64,000 bases of DNA from Aurantiochytrium sp. KH105. Taxonomy: Eukaryota; Sar; Bigyra; Thraustochytrida; Thraustochytriidae. Both the position numbers and the translations under genes were made by a program. Shown here in pieces: positions 38,842-48,764 of this stretch (positions are counted from its first letter, which is position 1; every line of letters begins with the position of its first letter). The stretch lies in contig BGKB01000204.1 of the NCBI GenBank assembly GCA_003116975.1, positions 1-64,000 of the forward strand, given 5' to 3'. The notes below the pieces were generated by a model that was given only the letters and a program-made list of their open reading frames with translations, was not told the origin of the DNA and ran no database searches.

Positions 38842-39822
38842 TTAAAGGCCAGCCTGCTCGAGGAGCTCCGTGAGGCGGCAGTCAATATCACCGCTCTTGC
38901 AGAGCTTCTGCGAACGGTACACCTTGCGGCCGTTGCGCGCCTGCAACTCGCGGTAGTTGGGCGCAATAAGCTTCGACTCGGACTTGTGCGCCTCGTGGAA
39001 AGTCTCCAATTGGCTGCCCTTGATCTTGAGGGTGTCGTGCATCACAACCCACGTGACAACCTGGTTGCACGAGGGCGTGGTGAGCGACCCCTTGTAGGTG
39101 TCGAACTTGGCAAGATCAATGGGTGAGAGCAGCTCTTCGAGCGAAAAGTCCTCGAGCTCGATATGAGCGCCCGAGAGAAAGCCATCGTCGCTCTCCTCGG
39201 CCTCGGTGATGGCATCAACAATCTTCCCAAATTCCTCATTCTTCTGGTTCGTCTTTTCGCCAAAGACACCCATAACCAAGAGTCCATCACTATTTTCCAC
39301 GGCAGTACCAATATCTTCGTACTTGGTGTTGAAGGCGACGATGTGCATTTCAATTGGAAAAGCCTCGCCTCCGCGGCAATGCTCGCTGCCGTAGCCGGTG
39401 AAGCTAGAGTCCCAGTGAAAGTGAAACTGCGCGACCTTGAACGTCTGGTTCGCATCGCTGCCGCGCCCCAGCTCCTTGGAGAATCCATTGTGCGTGATGA
39501 AGATGTCGGTATCCTCGGGCACGACCTCGATTGTGCCACCGAGGTTCTCGAGAACCATCTTGCTGTCCTCTGTCGTCTCTGCATATTCCAGTTCTACGGG
39601 AGAAAAGGCTTGCTCAGGCGTCAGGCGCTTGGGCAGTGTGGGCAGAGCTGGCAAGTTGATGGGAGACTGCTCGTCGAACGTGCAGTACGTGCCAGAGACC
39701 GAGGATCCGCGCAGCTTGCGCTCCGTGAAGTCTCTTAGCTCGCCAATGTGCTCGACTCCGCAAGCATTCGCGCCGTTGATAATGGCAGCCGCCGCCAGGA
39801 CAATAACAAGAGATTTGACCAT
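38842..39822 (-). CDS. Alpha-type carbonic anhydrase, secreted (copy 1)
   Basis: Interconverts CO2 and bicarbonate. 326 residues from ATG 39822; residues 1-20 are a signal peptide (LVIVLAAAAIINGANA), so it is extracellular or lumenal. Alpha-CA hallmarks: QSPINL (52-57), the zinc ligands in FHFHW (His 134, His 136) and EMHIV (His 160), and YKGSLTTPSC near residue 240, which holds the active-site Thr. All three zinc histidines are present, so an active enzyme is expected. A Cys near the N-terminus (47) and the one in TTPSC fit the conserved disulfide. The C-terminal extension (about 290-326) has two more Cys. Tandem with the paralogue at 42093-43097 on the same strand, about 2.3 kb apart. Confidence 0.95.
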   Translation of the reverse strand: MVKSLVIVLAAAAIINGANACGVEHIGELRDFTERKLRGSSVSGTYCTFDEQSPINLPALPTLPKRLTPEQAFSPVELEYAETTEDSKMVLENLGGTIEVVPEDTDIFITHNGFSKELGRGSDANQTFKVAQFHFHWDSSFTGYGSEHCRGGEAFPIEMHIVAFNTKYEDIGTAVENSDGLLVMGVFGEKTNQKNEEFGKIVDAITEAEESDDGFLSGAHIELEDFSLEELLSPIDLAKFDTYKGSLTTPSCNQVVTWVVMHDTLKIKGSQLETFHEAHKSESKLIAPNYRELQARNGRKVYRSQKLCKSGDIDCRLTELLEQAGL

Positions 39823-42092
39823 TTTTCTTCGTGCGCTGCTGCTGCACTATTTTCTTCCTCGCCAGGCGTGCTTACCACTCGGCTTCTTTTTGGGGTTTGA
39901 GGTTTGTGACTTGATGTTTACGATTTGGTGTTTGCGAATTGCGAACTGCAAATTGCCGGCGGCACAGCGCGCGCAGATCATTCTATCCATCCAACGCACA
40001 TCCATATGCTTTGATATGTATACTCGCTGGCCGTCCCTTCTTGCGTCCCGCGCCGTGTGCAAAGTAAAGTACCTCACCCCTCGGGCCTTACAAGACCACG
40101 ACGCCGCAGAAATGAATAACTGTGCGCGAGTATCTCGTAGCCTGGCGAGACGGTATGCATCCAAGTTCCCTCGAATTCAGCTGCGCCCGGCTGCAAGCTC
40201 GACGGAGAAAAGAGGAAGCACCCCATGCTCGCTCGCTCTGCACCTACTTGTTGCTCCCCCCCCCCCCCTTCTGCACGCAGCAGCAGCTGCAGCTGCAGCG
40301 AATTTTTTCCGGTCAAGCGCCTGCCCCTGTCCGTCCGTCCGTCCAAGTGCGAGAGCTCGGACTGGGTGGTCGAGGTCGTCGAGTCGGGCCGTCTTGAAGA
40401 TTCCCTCGTGCCTGCCGCCGCGTTTGTTTGTACGTTCGTTCATTCCTTCGTTCATCCATCCATTCGTTGGTCTTGCCGCACGTTGTCGACGCCGCATCAA
40501 GCGTCGAGACCTACGGGCCGTCCGCCGTCCAGCCGCCATCTTCGCCAGCTTTGGCCGAGCAGCGCCTGGTCGTCTTGACGCATGGCACGCAGAGTCTTCA
40601 TTTCCGTCTCCATCTTCATCTTCTTCATCTTCATCTTCTTCATCATCGTCGTCCTCGTCCTCGTCGCCACCACGAAATGCGACCCGCAGCTGAATGACAG
40701 GCTTGGAAGAACGGTGCAGGCAGCTGCAGCTCGCGCGGAAAGCTAAATGCAACAAGCTGCAGCTTCTGACGCGCCTCCGACCAGCTTGCCGCCGCGAGCT
40801 GGGGCGGCTGAATCTGGCGCGTGTGGTGCGCGGCCTTGCTTTAGGTGCAGAGCTAGTTAGCTTCATCTGCAGCGCAAGCTAGCTTTGCCCGCGAAGCTGG
40901 CCTCGTGGAGCAGCAGGTGCAGCTGCAGCTGGAGCTGTAGTCGCAGACGTGACGACTGCGAGCTGCAGCAGCATGCTGCTCCTCCTGAACTGCAAGGTCT
41001 TCGGGCCTCGAGAGCGAGCGGCTAGCTGCAGATGTGACGGCTGGACCAAAGCCATTCGTAATCGTAATCGTTATCGTTGTAGTCGTCGTCGTCGTCGTCA
41101 CCATCCTCCTCATCGTGACGACTTAGATGGGCAGGTGATGACGCGGTCCTGCAGAGAAGAGTGAAACGCCCACGAAGACTTGCTGGCATTCTAGTCCAGC
41201 TTTTTTTGCGAGCTAAGAATTTGCCGTCACCACTCGCCGCGAAAAGCCTCCGAGTCGCATCGACGGAGGGATGAGCGGATGGAATCCTTGCGGCTCTGAA
41301 TCGATGGGGTGCGGGTGGGTGCGCCGCGACGTCCCCGTGCCGTTCCTTCCTCGCATGATTACAGTCTGGCGGGCGCCGCTGCAGGCGATTCAGTCGTAGG
41401 TTGTGCGAATGGGAAAGTTTGCTTGGAGGCGAGGGCGTAGAGATGTGGTGAAGCGGCGACGCGACGCGACTGCGATTTATTGGGCCGAACGAACTGCGCA
41501 TGTCATGTTTGGACTACTTTGCACTCGCATGAGGCCAGCGCGATTGTGGCTTTTGGGTGGACTGACGGTGAAAACCAACAACGTATTTTTGATTGCTTTT
41601 GCTCCATGCTCAGCCGCCAGCAGCTTGAGGGGTTGCGGTGGATGCGAGCTGGCGCAGCAAGAGCGAGGGCGGAGTGAAAGGTGGCCTGCGCGAGATGACC
41701 GCGAAAAGGTATTCGTTTAGGACGACTGAATCAGCAACTGCACGGGGTGAAAGGTACGAACGAAACGACGACACACTCATCACCTGGGAAAATTCGCACT
41801 CAACGCATAGGAAAATCGAAGCTCGCTTGTCGTCTAGACTTTGCTTTTCAAAGAGAGTCCTCGAGATCGAGAGCAAGACCTACACATGCGCCAGGCTCAA
41901 CTACTTACTTGAGAGTGCAGAAAGACGAGCTAGCCTATTCTGGCCCGCTAAACTGCTTGCTGTGAATTTTCCCTTTCTCTGACCGAAATTTTTAGGTTCC
42001 GAGTTTAGCGCATGGGTCTTGACAGAACGAGAACTCACAATGGCATACTATACTTATAAGCTTTCTAAATAAAAAGAACGACGCCTCTTTGC
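39823..42092. other. Intergenic between the two carbonic anhydrase genes
   Basis: About 2.3 kb without a supported gene. It contains a poly-C run near 40259, gctgca repeats (40280-40300, 40920-40980) and a cttcat/cgtcgtc run at 40605-40670 and 41080-41100. Promoter of copy 1 is expected in the part next to 39822. Confidence 0.5.
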
Positions 42093-43097
42093 TCAAAAGC
42101 CCTGCAGGCTCAAGAACTCGCCGAGACGGCAGTCCTTGTCCTTGGGGTCACAGAGGATCTGCGACCGGTGCACCGTGCGGCCATTGCGTGCCTGGATCTC
42201 GCGATAGTTGGGTGCAATGAGCTCCGACTCAGACTTGTGTGCCTTCTGAAAAGCGCGAATCTGCTCCGCCGAAAGCTTGAGCGTGTCGTGCATGACGACC
42301 CAGCTCACAATCTGGTTGCAAGATGGCGTCGTGAGCGAGCCCTTGTAGCTATCGTATTTGGCGAGGTCGATGGAGGAAATCATGGTTTCGAGCGAAAAGT
42401 CTTCGAGCTCGACGTGGGCGTCTGCCAGAAAGCCATCGTCGCTCTCTTCAGCCTCGAGAATGGCATCGCTGATCTTGGAAAACTCTTCGTTGGCCAGCTT
42501 CCGCTTCGACTTCTCGCCAAAGATGCCGATGACGAGCAGACCGTCGTCGTTGCCCACGGCGGTGCCAATGTCTCCGTACTTTGTGTTGAAGCTGACAATG
42601 TGCATTTCAATGGGAAAGGCCTCGCCGCCGCGGTAGTGCTCGCTGCCGTAGCCGCTGAAGCTGGTGTCCCAGTGGAAGTGAAACTGCGCCACCTGATAGG
42701 TTTCGTTGACGTCGACGCCACGGCCGAGCTCCTTGGCGTGGCTGTTGTGCGTGATGTAGATGTCCGTGTGCTCGGGCACGACCTCGATGGTGCCGCCGAG
42801 GTTTTCGAGGATCATCTTGCTATCCTCATCGGTCTCGTGGAAGTCGATCTCGATGGGTGAGTACGCCTGCTCGGGGGTCAGGCTCGCGCGGAGCGTCGGC
42901 AGGGACGGCAAGTTGATGGGCGACTGCTCATCGAGCGTGCAGTAGGTTCCGCTGATCGCCGAGCCGCGCAGCTTGCGTCCGGCCTCGGAGGCCGCAAAGT
43001 CCTTGAGCTCGCGAATGTGGTTCGTGCTGCACGCTTCGCCGCTGCCAAGGACGGCCGCTGCTGCCAGCACACCTGCGAGGGCTTTGACGGTCACCAT
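42093..43097 (-). CDS. Alpha-type carbonic anhydrase, secreted (copy 2)
   Basis: Tandem paralogue of the enzyme at 38842-39822. 334 residues from ATG 43097; the signal peptide covers about 1-22 (KALAGVLAAAAVLGSGEA). Same motifs: QSPINL (58-63), zinc ligands His 140, His 142 (FHFHW) and His 166 (EMHIV), and YKGSLTTPSC. Both copies share the C-terminal pattern ELIAPNYRE.QARNGR.V.RSQ.LC and a Cys-rich tail. Length differences lie in the N-terminal 45 residues and the loop near 185. Two secreted CAs could supply bicarbonate or help pH balance at the cell surface; whether they differ in expression cannot be told. Confidence 0.95.
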   Translation of the reverse strand: MVTVKALAGVLAAAAVLGSGEACSTNHIRELKDFAASEAGRKLRGSAISGTYCTLDEQSPINLPSLPTLRASLTPEQAYSPIEIDFHETDEDSKMILENLGGTIEVVPEHTDIYITHNSHAKELGRGVDVNETYQVAQFHFHWDTSFSGYGSEHYRGGEAFPIEMHIVSFNTKYGDIGTAVGNDDGLLVIGIFGEKSKRKLANEEFSKISDAILEAEESDDGFLADAHVELEDFSLETMISSIDLAKYDSYKGSLTTPSCNQIVSWVVMHDTLKLSAEQIRAFQKAHKSESELIAPNYREIQARNGRTVHRSQILCDPKDKDCRLGEFLSLQGF

Positions 43098-43807
43098 TCT
43101 AGGTTCTAGCTAGATGCGCGTTGTGGATTTTGCTTTGCTTTGCTTTGTTTTGCTTTTCTTTGCTTTGGTCTTGCTTGCTCTCGCGATTGGTTTGGGGTTT
43201 GCTTTTGCGTGTCGATTTGCTTAGTTTGCTGTCGATCGGTCTCGTGCTGGCTTGGTAAAAGGGCAGCAAAAGAAAAGATTTCCGCGCCGGCTGGCCGTCC
43301 ACTGCGGTCCATCTGAAGGTGCAGCTGCGCACGTGCACGCGCGCGTGTGCGTGTGCCTGCTGGCAGCACTGCAGCTGCCATTGGCCCTGGTGGCTGCAGT
43401 TGCATTGCGAGCGAGGATTCTCGCATCCGCCAACCGCCGCGAGTGCCCAAAGCACGGCGCCCAAGTACCATGTGCACCTTGCGAGCCGCACTTGGCACTT
43501 GACCGATCCGCTCGCGGCCTCCACAAAGCCCCGGCAGACGACCTGCTGCTGCCGACTCGCCTCCGACCCGAAGCGGTTTTCCCCAGCTGTAGCTGCCATG
43601 GCTGCTGACGGCGCTCCGACCCGAGGCCCTCGGCGCTTTTCTCCTTCGCCGCCATCCACGAACCTGTGCAGCATCGAGCGCGAGGAGGTCTCGAGGTCCG
43701 CGGCGGCGGTGATCGTGATGGTGTCGCTGTAGAGAGAGAGAGTGCACGAGGAGATGCGAGAAAGGCTTTTCTTGGACACCACGAAAGCGTGGTAATGCTC
43801 GGCGCGG

Positions 43808-43839
<32 letters not shown>

Positions 43840-44780
43840 GAAGCAAGCTAGCGCATTTCGCAGGAGAAGCTACAGCTTGTGGCCCCGAGCTGGTAGCTGC
43901 TCTTCCGCGCCCTCGACGGGTTCCACGATGCCGATGGCCTCGAGGTCGATCGATGGTGGTGATGTTAATGACGTTGACGATGATGATGTACGCGCAGAAG
44001 TCGGCCACTGACGACGGCGAGCGAGGGCAGGAGGCACCGCCCGTCGCAAACTGGAGGAAGGCGGCGGCTTGCGCGGCCGCAAAACCGCAGGAGGCGAGCG
44101 GGAGCGGGTCCGTTCCCGGCCGAGAAGAGCCGCGAAAAGACGGGGAACGGGGGAACGAGCGACGCACCGCCGGACCAATGCTCGACGGCGCGACCCGCCG
44201 CGCACTGCAAGCGAGACGAGCCGAGTTCGCGGCTCGCCATGGTCGCTGTCGCGCGCGGCCAGGGTCAGGAGACGCGCTTTGTCTGCGTCAAGCGCTGCAA
44301 GAGCTGCAAGATCTACAAGGCAAGGCGAGGCAAGGCAAGGCAAGGCAAGGCAAATTTGTGAGTGAAAGTCGACGCGAGGGCTGGGTGCATGTTGCAGTTG
44401 CGACAAACGATCATGAGCAAGTTGCGCACGCCACAGCCACTTGGCAGCGACACGACCGCGAGACGATCTGCCGCTGCACAGCTGGCTGGCGAGGCAGGCT
44501 GCGCGAGCAGAGACGACGCCCTCCCCCGCAATGTCTGTCGGCTGGCTGGCGGTCTACTCGCGGTTGCGGCCGGGTCGAAAACTGCGGAGCGGATCGGAGG
44601 TGGAGCTCGATGGAGCTGCCTGCTGTAATAAAGAGAGCAAGGAAAAGTGGACCGCATGATAGATGGGAGGCTTGGGAATTCACCGAAAGAGGCGGGAGGG
44701 GTGGACAAGGGACCGGTGGTGGCAAGTGTTGCCATGGTTGACGATGAAGGCGCGGCAGGCAGGATGGAGGTGAGCGAGCG
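43098..44780. other. Gene-poor stretch upstream of carbonic anhydrase copy 2
   Basis: No gene supported. A tttgctt-rich stretch at 43130-43170, an aagc tract at 43808-43848 and a ggcaa tract at 44322-44352 are present. Open frames seen here are GC-driven. Confidence 0.5.
43808..43848. repeat. AAGC tetranucleotide tract
   Basis: Eight or more aagc units. The same tetranucleotide recurs at 36289-36310, 26855-26898 (as its complement), 59840-59855 and 59945-59960. Confidence 0.95.
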
Positions 44781-45081
44781 GCAAGACGCTTAGGCGGTAG
44801 GCGAGGGGAAGGGGAATAGGGGATCGCGGCCGATTCTTAAAAATAAGCTAAGGTTAGTCAGTCAGGGATATAGTCAGCCAGGAAGTCAGACCATTTCGAC
44901 CAGCAGCTGCAGCAGCAACGGCAGCAGCAGGCAAGACGCTTAGGCGGTAGGCAGGAAAAGGGGAAAAAAGACTAACTCCTACATCGCGGGTGATTCTAAA
45001 ATAAGCTAAGGTCAGTCAGTCAATTAGCCAGTAAGTCAGACCATTTCGACCAGCAGCAGCAACGGCAGCAGCAGGCAAGAA
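44781..45081. repeat. 150-bp tandem duplication, two copies
   Basis: Copies start at 44781 and 44931 with gcaagacgcttaggcggtag and end in a shared accatttcgaccagcagc and a caacggcagcagcaggcaag run. Several small indels separate them. Confidence 0.85.
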
Positions 45082-45116
45082 GGGCAGACGGCATGGCTCT
45101 ACTAGCCAAGACTCGG

Positions 45117-45375
45117 TCCTGAACCCCTCCCTCCGCGAGTCAAAGAATTGCTTTCCTGGCTCTTGGTCCTAAAGACCTCTTTTCCCCCGAGTCAAAGATT
45201 TGCTTCCCTGGCTCTTGGTCCTAAAGACCTCTTTTCCCCCGAGTCAAAGATTTACTTCCCTGGCTCTTGGTCCTAAAACCCCTCCCTCCCCTCAAGTCAA
45301 AGATTTGCTTCCCTGGCTCTTGGATCTGAACCTCTCCCTTGGAGTCAAGATTTCTCTCCCTAGCTCTAGCTCTTG
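45117..45375. repeat. Minisatellite of ~52 bp, five units
   Basis: Units begin near 45117, 45167, 45219, 45271 and 45324; the core is gagtcaaagatttgcttccc then tggctcttgg. Units 2 and 3 are almost identical; the outer ones are degenerate. Confidence 0.9.
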
Positions 45376-45582
45376 CTGTCTCGCCACCTGGGACTTGGGA
45401 ACAAACTCATCCGGCTGTTGTTGTTCTCCTCAATGACCACGAGCGCTCGCTCAGCCAGCAGCCAGAGGAGAGATCCGCACCACACTAATTGTACGAAAGG
45501 ACAGAGTGGTGGATGAATAGGATAGGACAGGATAGCATCGCATCGCATCGCCTCGCCTCGCCTCGCATCGCGATCCTCAACT

Positions 45583-46614
45583 CTAAAGCTTGACTCTTGC
45601 GCGCTTCTCCTCAATGACGGTCTCCTTGATGAGCGCATGCAAGAGACGGCGCCGGCAGTGCACAATGTCGAGGTCGTCGAAGGACTCCTCGTCGCTTCGA
45701 AGGTCCTGCAAAAGCGGCACGTCGCCCATCGCGGGCAGAACAGCAGAAGAGGTCTTGGCCTTTCGGTCCCTTGCGGCAACAAACTGCGGCGGCTTGGGCA
45801 ACTTGGGGTAGATGTTGAAGAGACGCAGAGCGTTGTAGTGAAAGGGCCACTTGCCCTGCTGCGGATCGAGGATGAGCGGGAAGAGCAGCTCGTAGGGGGC
45901 GAGCGGGTGTCCGGAGGCGATGAAGGTGTTCGTGGGCAGGGTGCTGCGCAGCAGGTTCATCTCGTCCTGCACGGCCTTGTCCACGTACTGCGGGTTGGTG
46001 TCCGCGTCGAGGTCGATGGGGTACATGGAGTCGCCCGTGAAGAGCAGGCCCGTCTCCCTGAAGCGGTAGCCCACGTGCACGTCGCCGGGGCGGTCGTGCA
46101 GCGTGGGGCTCGTGTGGATGCGCACGACCTCGACGGTCTCGTCGAGCAGCTTGAAGACGCTCCCGGGGCGCACGAGCCGGACCTCGGGCCCGCCCCCGCC
46201 GGCCGCGGGCGGCGCCACGGGCGAGTCCGCGGGCCAGTACAGGCGCTCGGGGCGGTGCACGTCGACGACGGCGCCGAGGCCGGCCGTCATGGTCTCCGGG
46301 TGCGTGACCAGCACGGCGGCGAGCTGCCTGCGGCGGCGGCTGCCCAGCAGCGCGTCCCTGGCGAAGACGCCGGGCGCGTCGACGGCCACGAGCGCGCCGC
46401 TGTCGCCCCTGCGCAGCGAGAAGGCGCGCGGCGCCCGCGCGGCCGCGGCGGCGCCGGCCTCGCCATCCCCATCACCGTCCTCGCCCGCGCCCGCGCGCGC
46501 GGCCGCGCCGAGCTCGGGCGCGGAGGCCAGGCGCCAGGCGCCCGCGCGCACGGCCGCGAGCCCGAGCGCGCCGGCGGCGTCGACGCGCGGCGGCGGCGGC
46601 AGGCGCAGCGGCAT
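45583..46614 (-). CDS. Divergent metallo-beta-lactamase-fold protein
   Basis: ATG 46614 gives 343 residues (MPLRLPPPPRVDAAG...); an ATG at 46677 would add 21 Arg/Ala-rich residues. The order resembles the MBL fold: VLVTHPETMTAGLGAVVD where active enzymes have a THxHxDHxxG loop, then RIHTSPTLHDRPGD, then RETGLLFTGDSM where MBL proteins have a gxLFTGD strand, then SGHPLAPYELL. Most of the first metal-binding motif is missing, so metal binding and hydrolase activity are doubtful. A low-complexity Ala/Gly/Asp insert sits near residues 40-65. The C-terminal 60 residues are helical and charged. Its start is about 60 bp from that of the zinc-finger/ankyrin gene, head to head, so the two may share a promoter. 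Confidence 0.65.
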   Translation of the reverse strand: MPLRLPPPPRVDAAGALGLAAVRAGAWRLASAPELGAAARAGAGEDGDGDGEAGAAAAARAPRAFSLRRGDSGALVAVDAPGVFARDALLGSRRRRQLAAVLVTHPETMTAGLGAVVDVHRPERLYWPADSPVAPPAAGGGGPEVRLVRPGSVFKLLDETVEVVRIHTSPTLHDRPGDVHVGYRFRETGLLFTGDSMYPIDLDADTNPQYVDKAVQDEMNLLRSTLPTNTFIASGHPLAPYELLFPLILDPQQGKWPFHYNALRLFNIYPKLPKPPQFVAARDRKAKTSSAVLPAMGDVPLLQDLRSDEESFDDLDIVHCRRRLLHALIKETVIEEKRARVKL

Positions 46615-46675
46615 GCGGCCCGCGCACGCCGCGGCGGCCAGGCGCGCGGCGCGGCGCAGATCGGGCCCGCGGCGC

Positions 46676-47945
46676 ATGGAGCGGCGCCAGGCCGCNCGGC
46701 GCGGGCGGGCGCGCGCGCGTGGAGACGCGGTCGGCGCTGGGCGCGGCGCGCGCGCGCGAGTTCGCGAGCGCGCGCGAGCTGGCGGAGGACGTGCTGGGCG
46801 GCGTGGACGGCGAGGGGCTTAAGGCTCTGTGCGTGGACGCGCGCAGCGACGAGGCGGGCGTGCTGCTCTTCACCTCGCGCGAGCACGCGGAGCGGCAGCG
46901 CGGGAGGGGCCTGCTGCAGTGCAGGGTCTGCGCAAGGTTCGCCAGGGGCGAGCGCGGGCTCAGGGACCACCAGCTCGTGGCGCACGGCAGGAGCTACGGC
47001 GACTCCGTGCAGGCCGCCGCCGCCGCCGCCACGGCGCTCACCGTGTACGAGCGGGGCCCCGTCTGGGCCCAGGGCCAAGGCCAAGACCAAGACCAAGACC
47101 AAGACCAAGACCAAGACCGAGGCCAAGAACAAGACCAAGACCGAGACCAAGAACGAGACCAAGCTCGCAAGCCCCAGCAGCCGCGCGAGGCCACGCCTGC
47201 CGAGGTGCTCTGCGAGGCCGCCAAGAACGGCGACGTGCCCGCCGTCGAGGAGGCGCTCGAGGACATCAAGACCTGGGATGCAGAGACGCGAGACCGCGTC
47301 AAGGCGGAGGCCGCCGCGCTCGGATGGGCCGCAGGCAGCGGCAACGTCGAGATCCTGCGGCTCCTGGTCGCGAGGGGCCAATTCGTGAACGCGGACCCGG
47401 GCATGCCAGACCCGGCGGATAAGCTCGGCCGCACGGCGCTGCACTGGGCAGCGCGCAAGGGCCAGCTCGAGGCCGTCCAGGTCCTCGTCGAGGAATTCCG
47501 CGTCGACATGAACGCCTGCATGAAGGAGGGCACCAGCGTCTTTCACTATGCGGTCTACGGCGATGCCCAACATGTCTGCGAGTACCTTCGCGCGCGGGGC
47601 GCAGACGTGCATCACATCAACCAGCACGGCTGCAATGCCGCGCAGTGGGCCGCGCTCACGGGGTCCTGCGCAATGTTTCGCTACCTCGCCTCCTCCTGCG
47701 GCCTCGATCTCAATGTGCGCAGCAAGAATGGGCACACCGTTTTGCACAAAACCGCACAGCGCGGCCATCTTGACGCTTGTCGCTGGCTGGTCCACCAGCT
47801 CCCTCATCTCGTGGCCGCTCGCGACAAGGAAGGGTCCACGGCTGCAGATCTTGCCGGCCTCAACGCCCACCGCCCAGTCGCCGACTTTTTGCGCAACCCT
47901 AATGCAGGAACCGTCTCTTCCGAGAATGAGATCTCAGAAACTTGA
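46676..47945 (+). CDS. C2H2 zinc-finger plus ankyrin-repeat protein
   Basis: The frame that carries the domains has no early ATG. The nearest ATG (46676) is in another frame, and a single N at 46696 lies between; if that N is a spurious base, ATG 46676 reads straight through into the domain frame. From there the protein is about 420 residues. Parts: a C2H2 finger (CRVCARFARGERGLRDHQLVAH, shown here to its 22-residue extent only by its Cys/His spacing C-x2-C-x12-H-x4-H) near residue 80; a Gln-Asp dipeptide run encoded by caagac repeats (about 47080-47160); then four to five ankyrin repeats (GRTALHWAARKGQLEAVQVL, GTSVFHYAVYGD, NGHTVLHKTAQRGH). Ankyrin repeats mediate protein binding. Role unknown. 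Confidence 0.7.
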
Positions 47946-48270
47946 GAGATTGCAACCGGCAACTGCTTCTGCAGCAGCTGCAGGAGCAAGAGTAGTCGTG
48001 GCAGCGATAGCAGAGTCAATAGCAGAAGCGTTGGCAAAAGCATTAGGCCTAGCGCCAGCTAAGTAGAACAGTTATAAAAAAGGTTCCTTTCTTTTCCTTT
48101 CTCCTCTGTGCAGCAGTCACGTGAAATCGCACAGACTCTTGCCGAACGAATGAATGACTCGCGCGACTACCGCGATTTGATTGTGGCGTTCGCAACTTGT
48201 TGTCACCCCTATTTTTAAAAAGGTTGCCAAAAAGTAAAGAAAAGGAAAGAGAAGAAAAGACAGAGAAGGA
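47946..48270. other. 3' flank of the zinc-finger/ankyrin gene
   Basis: No gene is visible. It includes a gcagcagc-rich start and a purine-rich run just before the minisatellite. Confidence 0.5.
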
Positions 48271-48604
48271 TCGGCAGACCTGTCTCGAGATGCGCCGGAC
48301 ATGAGATGAGGCACGATCTCTTTCGAGGAGAAATAAAGTATCAGCAGACCTGTCTCGAGATGCGCCAAACATGAGATGAGGCACTCTTTCGAGGAAAAGC
48401 CAAGTATCAGCAGACCTGTCTCGAGATGCGCCAAACATGAGATGAAACACTCTTTCGAGTAAAAGCCAAGTATCAGCAGACCTGTCTCGAGATGCGCCAA
48501 ACATGAGATGAAACACTCTTTCGAGTAAAAGCCAAGTATCAGCAGACCTGTCTCGAGATGCAACAGACATGAGATGAGACACATATCGATCTCTTTCGAG
48601 GAGA
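48271..48604. repeat. Minisatellite of 66 bp, five units
   Basis: Units start at 48271, 48341, 48407, 48473 and 48539; the first is 70 bp, the others 66. The core is cagcagacctgtctcgagat. Two middle units are identical by eye. The 66-bp period is 22 codons, so an open frame passes through on the minus strand; I treat that as a by-product. Confidence 0.95.
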
Positions 48605-48764
48605 ATAAAAATCATCGATCGGGAGAACTGTCTGAGCCAGAGTCCTCTTTCGACTACACAGACGAGTCACTCTCGCAAATCTCCATAAAAATCATCGATC
48701 GGGAGAACTGTCTGAGCCAGAGTCCTCTTTCGACTACACAGACGAGTCACTCTCGCAAATCTCC
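48605..48764. repeat. Exact 80-bp tandem duplication covering the 3' end of the PPOX gene
   Basis: 48605-48684 and 48685-48764 look identical. The second copy contains the last ten or so codons and the stop of protoporphyrinogen oxidase (48734-48764); the first copy repeats them outside the gene. Confidence 0.95.

Noticed and set aside
39437-40693. A 418-codon plus-strand frame between the carbonic anhydrases
   Set aside because: Begins antisense to carbonic anhydrase copy 1 and continues through poly-C and simple repeats into Ser-rich low complexity; no domain.
48049-48615. A 188-codon minus-strand repeat protein with a 22-residue unit
   Set aside because: The unit length of 66 bp keeps the frame open by chance; first unit is 70 bp, flanks have no coding signal, and no start context is evident.
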